DNA from: Nemertoderma westbladi
Taxonomy: Eukaryota > Xenacoelomorpha > Nemertodermatida > Nemertodermatidae
Reading direction: 5' to 3'
Length of the DNA: 30,938 nucleotides
Assembly: GCA_032718475.1 (NCBI GenBank)
Contig: JAUCBJ010007636.1
Span: 1-30,938 of the forward strand
The notes below the pieces were generated by a model, which did no database searches, was not told the DNA's origin, and saw only the letters and a list, made by a program, of their open reading frames with translations. Made by a program: the position numbers and the translations under genes. Positions within the stretch are counted from its first letter, which is position 1. Each line of letters starts with the position of its first letter. Shown here one piece after another: positions 9,332-17,262 of the stretch.

Positions 9332-9964
9332 TTGCGATCCGCAGATAAATTCGGTGATAGTTTCTGCGATATGTGCATGTTGGAAAGCCGATCGATGAAT
9401 AGACGACCCCCGGAGAGAAATCCTGACGGGACACAGTTGGGGTGCCCAAGTTGTGAAGCACGATGGCCGGTTCCGCGATTGTTACCACCGCTCTCACCAA
9501 AAGGCGGCGGCGGGATGTCAAAACTCCTGGACCAAAGACTTATCGGGGCATCAGTTCAGTCACGTGAAGGACCAGCGAATTATACTGGCGGATTGTTCGG
9601 TATCAACTTTCCGGAAACGAGACGCACAGACCGTGAAATAAGTCATTACTTACGTCTAGCGGAAGAAGCCAGTGAAACGGATGGGCCGTCGGATCTGGTG
9701 TCTGCTAGTCGCAGCCCTAGTGCCAACTATGAGGTCAATGCGCCATTGCGTCATCAGTACTCTTACTTAGGAGCACAACCGCGCGGCCGCGCTACAGGTA
9801 TAAGGGAACACCCCTCCTTAGTTCGCTACAACAACGCATCGTTGCGGCAGAACAGACGAAATGAAGAGTTTAGGCGTAATTATCACAGGTTGCACCCCAG
9901 CTGCCACGATTTCGAGAGCAGCTATGTAGGACGCGAGCACCCTAACAATACCTGGCTGCGATGA
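9332..9964 (+). CDS. Unrecognised ORF, possible terminal exon
   Basis: The open frame is about 210 codons in a stretch more GC-rich than its AT-rich surroundings. The first in-frame ATG is at about 9371 (MCMLESRSMNRRPPE). I recognise no domain. Visible are a CPSC pair, a Gly run after LSPKG, and an Arg/Asn-rich C-terminus. A CCGCAG preceded by pyrimidine-rich sequence at about 9340 could be a splice acceptor, and AATAAA signals follow about 150 and 190 bases after the stop, so a last exon of a host gene is possible. A second frame is also open at 9453-9641, which weakens the case. The ORF may equally be a relic of a mobile element. Confidence 0.35.
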   Translation: MRSADKFGDSFCDMCMLESRSMNRRPPERNPDGTQLGCPSCEARWPVPRLLPPLSPKGGGGMSKLLDQRLIGASVQSREGPANYTGGLFGINFPETRRTDREISHYLRLAEEASETDGPSDLVSASRSPSANYEVNAPLRHQYSYLGAQPRGRATGIREHPSLVRYNNASLRQNRRNEEFRRNYHRLHPSCHDFESSYVGREHPNNTWLR

Positions 9965-10096
9965 AAATACCCAAATTACAGAAACTTCCTATGTTATGCT
10001 CTGATAAACTAAACTTGTTTTTAATACCAAATGGAAAAAAATTGGTGCCTATTGATGCCCAATAATTGAATTAATGAAACCTAGTCGTTGTTCTTG

Positions 10097-10200
10097 TTGG
10101 TTATATTGAAACTCAATAAACATACATGTAACTAATAAATTCTTGGTTATATTGAAACTCAATAAACATACATGTACACAGTACAGTAACTAATAAATTC
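10097..10200 (+). repeat. 46-bp duplication carrying AATAAA
   Basis: TTGGTTATATTGAAACTCAA and the following bases occur at 10097 and 10143. Both copies continue through AATAAACATACATGTA, and each is followed by ACTAATAAATTC, with a 10-base insertion before the second. The duplication gives repeated AATAAA hexamers downstream of the ORF at 9332-9964. Confidence 0.85.
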
Positions 10201-10316
10201 AAGTGAAAACATGTTAAATTAATTCACAAACGATGTAATTCCAGATCGTTATCCCGATTCCGTTTACCGCGTCTAGTTACGCGTAGAATGCGCGGACAGA
10301 TAATTCCATAAAAATA

Positions 10317-11955
10317 AGCAAGTAGAAAACAAAGGTGTAAGTAGAAAACAGATGTGTAAGTAGAAAACAGAGGTGTAAGTAAAAAACAGAGGTGTAAGTA
10401 GTAAACAGATGTGTAAGTAGAAAACAAAGGTGTAAGTAGTAAACAGAGGTGTATGTAGAAAACAGAGGTGTAGGTAGAAAACAGAGGTGTAAGTAGAAAA
10501 CAGAGGTGTAAGTAGAAAACAGACGTGTAAGTAGAAAACAGAGGTGTAAGTAGAAAACAGAGGTGTAAGTAGTAAACAGAGGTGTAAGTAGAAAACAGAG
10601 GTGTAAGTAGTAAACAGATGTGTAAGTAGAAAACAGACGTGTAAGTAGAAAACAGAGGTGTAAGTAGAAAACAGAGGTGTAAGTAGAAAACAGAGGTGTA
10701 AGTAGTAAACAGAGGTGTAAGTAGTAAACAGAGGTGTAAGTAGTAAACAGAGGTGTAAGTAGTAAACAGAGGTGTAAGTAGAAAACAGAGGTGTAAGTAG
10801 TAAACAGAGGTGTAAGTAGAAAACAGAGGTGTAAGTAGAAAACAGAGGTGTAAGTAGATAACAGAGGTGTAAGTAGAAAACAAAGGTGTAAGTAGAAAAC
10901 AGAGGTCTAAGTAGTAAACAGATGTGTAAGTAGAAAACAAAGGTGTAAGTAGTAAACAGAGGTGTATGTAGAAAACAGAGGTGTAGGTAGAAAACAGAGG
11001 TGTAAGTAGAAAACAGAGGTGTAAGTAGAAAACAGAGGTGTAGGTAGAAAACAGAGGTGTAAGTAAAAAACAGAGGTGTAAGTAGTAAACAGATGTGTAA
11101 GTAGAAAACAAAGGTGTAAGTAGTAAACAGAGGTGTATGTAGAAAACAGAGGTGTAGGTAGAAAACAGAGGTGTAAGTAGAAAACAGAGGTGTAAGTAGA
11201 AAACAGACGTGTAAGTAGAAAACAGAGGTGTAAGTAGAAAACAGAGGTGTAAGTAAAAAACAGAGGTGTAAGTAGTAAACAGATGTGTAAGTAGAAAACA
11301 AAGGTGTAAGTAGTAAACAGAGGTGTATGTAGAAAACAGAGGTGTAGGTAGAAAACAGAGGTGTAAGTAGAAAACAGAGGTGTAAGTAGAAAACAGACGT
11401 GTAAGTAGAAAACAGAGGTGTAAGTAGAAAACAGAGGTGTAAGTAGTAAACAGAGGTGTAAGTAGAAAACAGAGGTGTAAGTAGAAAACAGAGGTGTAAG
11501 TAGAAAACAGAGGTGTAAGTAGTAAACAGAGGTGTAAGTAGAAAACAGAGGTGTAAGTAGTAAACAGATGTGTAAGTAGTAAACAGATGTGTAAGTAGAA
11601 AACAGAGGTGTAAGTAGAAAACAGAGGTGTAAGTAGTAAACAGAGGTGTATGTAGAAAACAGAGGTGTAGGTAGAAAACAGAGGTTTAAGTAAAAAACAG
11701 AGGTGTAAGTAGTAAACAGAGGTGTAAGTAGAAAACAGAGGTGTAAGTAGTAAACATATGTGTAAGTAGAAAACAGAGGTGTAAGTGGAAAACAGATGTG
11801 TAAGTAGTAAACAGAGGTGTAAGTAGAAAACAGAGGTGTAAGTAGAAAACAGAGGTGTAAGTAGAAAACAGAGGTGTAAGTAGAAAACAGATGTGTAGGT
11901 AGAAAACAGAGGTGTAATTAGTAAACAGAGGTGTAAGTAGAAAACAGAGGTGTAA
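10317..11955. repeat. 19-bp minisatellite array, about 86 copies
   Basis: The consensus monomer is AGGTGTAAGTAGAAAACAG. Variants (GTAAAC, AGATGTG, GTATG, GTAGG, CAAAGG) recur in a fixed order, so blocks of monomers form higher-order repeats. The minus strand of the monomer lacks stops in all three frames, which creates long repetitive ORFs that I do not regard as genes. Confidence 0.97.
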
Positions 11956-11956
11956 A

Positions 11957-12344
11957 GTATTTTAAATTAGTTATATTACAACTCCAATATTCCAACTGAA
12001 GTTTGCGTTTCAGAAACAAATTATTTGATATAAAGGCATTTAATTTATCCAACGGATAAGTAAAATAAGTAGTTTATATAAATTAATACAGTAATAGGAA
12101 GCACATTATAGTAAAAATAAATAAAATAGATATAAATATTAATTACACAGCCACATATTAGGGAGTTATTATTTAAATAAAATCGGGTATTGTAATATTT
12201 ATATTTGCTGAAGGTGGAATGCGAGGCTAAGGGTTGTGGGGCGAGCCACGTTGGTCAGCCCATTGCAGCCCATCGCATGAAACAAATTATTTAATGCATC
12301 TACTATAACCTACTTAAGGCGACATAGCAGTAGTAGTTATACAA
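11957..12344. other. AT-rich spacer
   Basis: No gene is seen. A short GC-richer stretch at about 12210-12290 has the inverted motifs CAGCCCATTGCAGCCCATCG but no identifiable feature. Confidence 0.4.
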
Positions 12345-12752
12345 GATGCAGTAGAATATACACATCATCAATAAGACACTATATAATATTTGAGGTGTCT
12401 CATGGGTTCCCCCAAGCTTGGCACGAGAACAAAGCCGCCTCCGCTTTGCAGGACATTGCTTTCGCCGTGATGCTTTCAGAAATATTGTGTTTTGGCAGCC
12501 CCGTGGAGAAAATAAGCAAGTTGGACAGCCTATGACTTTCTTGAGACGCCTCTTAAATGACACTTGATGATAATCTCGCGAAATTCATGGGGGATAGGGA
12601 GTTGTGGCGGTGTAACTTTGTTCATAAGCCGGTATAGCATTCTTAATGCACGCTGCATTGGGGCGTTCTAATTGTGGATTGCATTGTGGTGACAAAATGT
12701 TTTTGTTAAGCTGGTATAGCATCTCAAAATGCAGCTGCAATGCAGCTGGCCG
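12345..12752 (+). pseudogene. Decayed LINE C-terminus and tail, plus strand
   Basis: It aligns with the end of the LINE at 17.2-21.0 kb: the CACTATATAA and GAGGTGTCTCAT block, 'RLRFAGHCFRR', 'GQPMTFLRR', and 'GDRELWRCNF' near 12594. About 15 codons are missing after the HCFRR motif and the frame is broken. A second, partial copy of the terminal segment follows at 12677-12752 (GTATAGCAT and ATGCAGCTGCAATGCAGC). It is more diverged than the minus-strand copies, so it is an older insertion. It abuts the truncated end of the second gypsy element. Confidence 0.85.
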
Positions 12753-12762
12753 GTTATAGATA

Positions 12763-14606
12763 TATAGATTATGGATAGTCTGTTGTCGGTTTTTGATGCC
12801 GGTTGTCTGCTGATGAATTTACTTCCTGTAGTGAGCCACCGAGAGCGATGTTGGAAGCATCCGTGAGCCACCGAGAGCGATGTTGGAAGCATCCGTGAGC
12901 CACCGAGAGCGATGTTGGAAGCATCCGTGAGCCACCGAGAGCGATGTTGGAAGCATCCGTGAGCCACCGAGAGCGATGTTGGAAGCATCCGTGAGCCACC
13001 GAGAGCGATGTTGGAAGCATCCGTGAGCCACCGAGAGCGATGTTGGAAGCATCCGTGAGCCACCGAGAGCGATGTTGGAAGCATCCGTGGTGATGATTAA
13101 AGGTGTATCAACTGTGGATGGGTGATGGAGAAGAACAGCTTTGGTTAGAGCCTGTTGAAGGGCTTGGAAAGCCGTTGAATGCTCCTGTGTCCATTGATGT
13201 TCAGTAAAAGGAAGTTGTGGAAGTTTGCGTTTATTAGGTTGTGCGTTGTTGAGTAATGTTTGGAGGGGATGACATAGTGTACTGAATTGGAGAATATGTC
13301 TTCTGTAGAAATTGAACATTCCCATTATTCGACGTAGTTCTGGGTAGTTTGTGGGCATGGGCAATGCTGTGAGCGCAGCCACTCTGTCTGCTGGGGGTTT
13401 AATTCCAGTTTCAGATACTTGAAAACCCAGAAATTATATTTCTGTTTGGAACCATTTGCACTTGGACAAGTTGACTTTTAAATTACAGTTAGATAGGCGT
13501 TGAAATATCGTTTGTAGGTGAAGATGTGTCAAGAGTGTTGTTCAATAGTCGTTGATGAAACTAAAATATCGCCGAAGAATATATAGGAGAAATCTAGGTC
13601 GCCTAAAGCTGTGTCCATTCGACGTTGGAAGGTTTGACCAGCGTTTTTGAGTCCATATGGCATTCTTAGGAATTCATAGAGACCAAATGGTGTTATTACG
13701 GAGGTTTTTGGTATATCTGATTCAGCAACTGCGATCTGGTTGTAAGCACGAACGAGATCTAGCTTACTAAATATTGTTTTACCTTTGAGATTCTGATTAA
13801 AGTGGTGGATATGAGGGACTTGGTAGCGATCGGGTTGAGTCACTCTGTTGAGTGCACGATAATCGCCACATGGTCTCCATTGGTCTGTGGTATTCCTTTT
13901 AGAGGCCATACAGTATGTAGAGGGGCCGCCCAAGGACTGCTGGAAGGGTGTATTATGCCTTTATCTTGGAGATCTTCAAATACGTCTTTCGCTATGATTA
14001 GTTTCTCAATACTGAGTTGTCTAGGTTTAGAAGCTAATGGTTGAATATCAGCTGTGATAATGTGATGAACAGTGTCGGACACAGGTGGACCCATGAAAGC
14101 TGTATCATGGTTAAAAATATCGGAGAAATCGTTCAGTAGGTTCTCCAGTCGAGGTTTATCTTGAGAACTTATCACTTCCATAATATTTTGACTTTGAGCA
14201 GAAGAGTTATTGAGCGTTTGCCTGAATTTTGTTTCATTATCTACGATTATTTTATTTTTGCAGTCGAGAATCATTCCGAAATGCGATAGAAAATCTAAAC
14301 CAATAATATTTTGGTCAACGTTTGCGATATAAAATGTCCATGGAAAATTTCGGCGAAGTAGAGAAATAGTTATTGTTATTTTGCCGTAAACTTTGAGAAG
14401 TGATCCAGATGCCGTGGTGAGTTTCATTAGAGTTAATTGCCACACGGAGTCTTTTACTACTTCAGGCCTAATAACACTGACTTGTGATCCCGTGTCAATT
14501 AGAAAGTTTGTTGATTGTGATACAACACCGTTGAGTATTGCTGCGGTGAGTAAAAATACGGCAGCATTATTGCCCTCAGTGTGTGCTGCATTAACCCTGA
14601 GGGTGC
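12763..14606 (-). pseudogene. pol: Broken pol: protease, RT, partial RNase H
   Basis: The protease keeps FLIDTGSQ (Asp-Thr-Gly codons at 14496-14488) and an IIGLDFL flap. The RT is split by a frameshift near 13900, between an SSPWAAPLH block and a [11 protein letters not shown] block. It keeps [15 protein letters not shown], but the catalytic motif reads FFGD, so the first of the two catalytic aspartates is Gly. A second frameshift follows after [12 protein letters not shown] near 13530. The last frame, from 13382, has the conserved RRIMGMFNFYRRHI block and then TTDASNIALGG, where the 32-bp amplification starts. After the repeats only about 20 codons remain, with no recognisable RNase H. The product cannot be functional. 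Confidence 0.9.
12831..13086 (-). repeat. Eight tandem 32-bp repeats born from RNase H coding sequence
   Basis: The unit GTGAGCCACCGAGAGCGATG plus TTGGAAGCATCC repeats eight times, from 12831 in steps of 32, with no difference that I see. On the minus strand the first unit encodes TDASNIALGG, the catalytic Asp motif of the RNase H domain. Since 32 is not a multiple of three, the frame changes with every copy. Confidence 0.97.
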
Positions 14607-14616
14607 CTAGTTTTCC
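14561..14616 (-). promoter_or_regulatory. Relic -1 frameshift signal, gag-pol
   Basis: On the minus strand GGAAAAC (14616-14610) directly precedes the TAG stop of gag. A 6-nt spacer (14609-14604) leads to CCCTCA (14603-14598), which pairs with TGAGGG (14578-14573) across a 19-nt loop. GCAGCA in the loop (14589-14584) can pair with TGCTGC (14566-14561). Protease lies in the -1 frame relative to gag. The heptamer differs by one base from GGGAAAC in the intact element and no longer fits X XXY YYZ. Confidence 0.65.
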
Positions 14617-15467
14617 GAAGGTGAGTTTGAACGCGACGGTTGACGAGAGGATGGTGCCAGTGGTGGTTTACTACCGGGCCAGCGACACCAGTTCTTGCAG
14701 TTTTTTGCTCTATCACCATAGTATACGTGAAAACGGCTCACCTTTGGTTTCTGTCTAGCCGAAAAGGGAAACATGGAACCTTGTGGTGTTTGGTTGGGGA
14801 TGTGATTGTTCGTAACGTTCCCGCTAGGCAAGGGTCGAAACATGCGGCTGAGTTCATTGAAGTTTGGAAAATTAGTGTTTTGGTTATAATTAGGTTAGTT
14901 GTTAATCTTGAATACGTGTGGAGCAGGTTGTTCATTTGTGAGTTGCAGAATAGTATCTGCAAGGGCAGCAAACTCATCTGGATGAAGTACTGATGTGCAG
15001 CTAAAGATGGTCGAACAGAAACTGGTAGGGCTTGGAGTAATTTGTGTCGAACAAGGTTGTCGTCTACAGTTAAATTACATTCACTCAATTTCCGTTTTAT
15101 CCTGAGATAAACAAGAGATGGTTTTTGTCCATCTAATGTGACGTTACCCAATGCTTCTTCCAAAAGTTCTGACTTCGTTTTTGGTAGAGTTTAATGATCT
15201 GTCCTTTGATCTCTTCGTATGTATTTTTCGTTGGGGACACATTGAGAGCGACATCTTCTGGGCTGGGAGATTGGCGAGGATGTGATGAAATTTTGTTGTT
15301 TCATTGGTGATCGTTGCTAGGGCGAATTGCGATTCCAGTAGACGAAACCATACAGTTGGATTAGTTCTAAAAAATACTGGCGGTTTTATTGAGACTCGTA
15401 ATAATTGATGTGGATTACCCTCAACATCGTTTGGAAGGACGTTCTGCAGTTCTTCGTCGTTATCCAT
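14607..15467 (-). pseudogene. gag: Broken Gag with CHCC-type box
   Basis: The ATG at 15467 starts MDNDEELQNVLPND, followed by a Gag-domain segment ('VSIKPPVFF', 'TVWFRLLESQFALATI'). At least two frameshifts break the ORF, near 15240-15160 and near 14840-14740. The middle piece has 'LGNVTLDGQKPSLVYLRIK' and 'LVRHKLLQALPVSVRPSLA', equivalent to the intact element's LGDRKPS region. The last frame carries H-x9-C-x3-C in FHVYYGDRAKNCKNWC; the first Cys of the box is Ser. It ends SEN-stop, the same place where the intact copy has SGN-stop. Confidence 0.85.
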
Positions 15468-15475
15468 TAGTTGTT

Positions 15476-15491
15476 CTCGCCCGGGTCACCA
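15476..15491 (-). promoter_or_regulatory. Primer-binding site, tRNA-Trp-like
   Basis: The minus strand reads TGGTGACCCGGGCGAG, one base different from the site of the element at 1-4863. It ends only 8 nt before the gag ATG; in the intact element the gap is 158 nt. Confidence 0.82.
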
Positions 15492-15494
15492 CTA

Positions 15495-15813
15495 TGACGA
15501 TATACACGTCAATTGTATTTATAATAAAGAGTTTTTATTTGTTATCTGGCCATCAATTATTATATTTCTCTAAAGTTACTTTTCTTACTACTGTTAAGTA
15601 TCCTAATAACTAATACTTAGTATTTTATTTCTCAACTCTGCTACAGTATATCTGTTAACATGCTTCTGTCTACTTTTATATTTATGCTCGAATGAGACCA
15701 CCCGAACTCAGACAGTTTTCCTACAAAGTAAACCGCCTGACATGCAGTATTCGATTCATGCATATCGACTGTGAAATTATTCTTATAAAGTTATATTAGA
15801 TCGTGTCGTTACA
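15495..15813 (-). repeat. Putative 5' LTR of the degenerate element
   Basis: Three bases upstream of the primer site the minus strand has a terminal CA (GTATATCGTCA). A plausible start, TGTAACGACACG, lies at 15813, giving about 319 bp with TG...CA ends. A TTATAAATAC box lies about 35 nt from the LTR's 3' end. No second LTR is present in the window for comparison, so the left (minus-strand 5') boundary is a guess. Confidence 0.45.
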
Positions 15814-16058
15814 TATTAATTACTATCTCATTAATGAGCCTCGTGCTGCGCGAAGGTCCCACGAACTTGTAGCTGGCTGCATGCCGAGAACCCGGATGAA
15901 GCCTATCAGTAAAACTACTAGTAACAGCTAAGCAACTATATTAATATATATATATTATTATTACAGGACCTCTTCCCTCTATTGTAAAAAACTTATGTAC
16001 ACAAATTAAAAATAACACTTTTGTGGGGATCCGTGTACACGAATATATATTGATTTTA
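15814..16058. other. Spacer with AT microsatellite
   Basis: No gene is seen. A TA-rich run lies at about 15940-15960. Confidence 0.5.
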
Positions 16059-16245
16059 CGTATGCTAATTATTCCAGCACCCGTATGCTAATTATTCCAG
16101 CACCCGTATGCTAATTATTCCAGCACCCGTATGCTAATTATTCCAGCACCCGTATGCTAATTATTCCAGCACCCGTATGCTAATTATTCCAGCACCCGTA
16201 TGCTGGGCATTCCAGCATTCCAGCATTCAAGCATTCCATGCTAAG
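16059..16245 (+). repeat. 23-bp tandem repeat, six full units
   Basis: The unit CGTATGCTAATTATTCCAGCACC starts at 16059 and every 23 bases to 16196. Degenerate 8-10 base copies of an ATTCCAGC core then run to about 16245. Confidence 0.95.
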
Positions 16246-16377
16246 CACAAGGGAACCACTGATTGGACCGTTATCTCGTCTTTTGCGCCCCTAGCGCGAC
16301 TTTTGAATTTTTTAATATTTTATAAGAAAGAGAAGCAGCTCGACACCGATTAATATTGAACTGAAAAGGGAAGTTGC
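16246..16377. other. Short unique spacer
   Basis: No feature is recognised between the 23-bp and 14-bp arrays. Confidence 0.4.
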
Positions 16378-17220
16378 TGGTGGATATAGTCGGGTGGATA
16401 TAGTCTGGTGGATATAGTCTGGTTGATATAGTCTGGTGGATATAGTCTAGTAGATATAGTCGGGTGGATATAGGTCTGGTGGAAATAGTCTGGTGGATAT
16501 AGTCTGGTGGAAATAGTCTGGTAGATATAGTCGGGTGGATATAGTCTGGTGGATATAGCGTGGTGGATATAGTCTGGTGGATATAGTCTGGTAGATATAG
16601 TCGGGTGGATATAGTCTGGTGGATATAGCCTGGTGGATATAGTCTGGTGGATATAGTCTGGTGGATATAGTCTGGTGGATATAGTCTGGTAGATATAGTC
16701 GGGTGGATATAGTCTGGTGGATATAGTATGGTGGATATAGTCTGGTGGATATAGTCTGGTAGATATAGTCGGATGGATATAGTCTGGTGGATATAGCGTG
16801 GTGGATATAGTCTGATGGATATAGTCTGGTAGATATAGTCGGGTGGATATAGTCTGGTGGATATAGTCTGGTGGAAATAGTCTGGTAGATATAGTCGGGT
16901 GGATATAGTCTGGTGGATATAGCGTGGTGGATATAGTCTGGTGGATATAGTCTGGTAGATATTGTCTGGTGGAAATAGTCTGGTAGATATAGTCGGGTGG
17001 ATATAGTCTGGTGGATATAGCGTGGTGGATATAGTCTGGTGGATATAGTCTGGTAGATATTGTCTGGTGGATATAGTCTGGTGGATATAGTCTGGTGGAT
17101 ATAGTCTGATGGATATAGTCTGTTGGATATAGTCTGGTAGGTATATTCTGGTGGATATAGTGTGGTGGATATAGTCTGATGGATATAGTCTCGTGGATTT
17201 AGTCTGGTGGATATAGTCTA
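16378..17220. repeat. 14-bp minisatellite, left part (about 60 copies)
   Basis: The monomer is GGATATAGTCTGGT. Variants TAGATATAG, GTCGGG and AGCGTGG recur in repeating order. The array stops at the (TAG)n tail of the intact LINE. The minus strand lacks stops in all frames, giving a long ISTRLYPPDYIHQT-repeat ORF that also reads into the LINE 3' end; I treat this as fortuitous. Confidence 0.97.
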
Positions 17221-17262
17221 CTACTACTACTAGGATCGGCATGCTGCATTGCAGCTGCATTT
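17221..17262 (-). other. LINE 3' UTR and (TAG)n tail
   Basis: After the TAA come AAATGCAGCTGCAATGCAGC and then ATGCCGATCC and four TAG-type triplets. This terminal piece, with its TGCAGCTGCA palindrome, is kept in most partial copies, so it is probably the signal recognised by the element's own RT. Confidence 0.75.

Larger units (their letters stand above)
12763..15813 (-). mobile_element. Degenerate CsRn1-like Ty3/gypsy element, 3' truncated
   Basis: Read on the minus strand it has a putative LTR, a tRNA-Trp-like primer site, gag with a CHCC-type box, a gag-pol junction like that of the element at 1-4863, protease and RT, and ends in RNase H. Integrase, the rest of RNase H and the 3' LTR are missing. 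Frameshifts and a lost catalytic residue make it dead. Domain order and primer site place it in the same group as the first element, but the proteins are clearly diverged. Confidence 0.9.

Noticed and set aside
9453-9641. Second plus-strand frame overlapping the ORF at 9332-9964
   Set aside because: It is shorter, without a recognisable domain. It is noted only as a reason for caution about the longer ORF.
10224-11301. Minus-strand ORFs of about 300 residues with STYTSVFYLHLCFLLTPLF repeats
   Set aside because: The 19-bp monomer has no stop in any minus-strand frame, so long ORFs arise automatically. Two frames are open at once and no start context or unique domain supports a gene.
10317-11955. 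CRISPR-like appearance of regular short repeats
   Set aside because: The 19-bp units are contiguous with no unique spacers, and the context is a eukaryotic genome.
12668-13084. Repetitive minus-strand ORFs (LSVAHGCFQHRSRWLTDASN)
   Set aside because: They are the three frames of the 32-bp repeat inside the dead RNase H region.
16271-17260. Minus-strand ORF of ISTRLYPPDYIHQT repeats joined to the LINE 3' end
   Set aside because: It is a translation of the stop-free 14-bp minisatellite read from the LINE 3' UTR.
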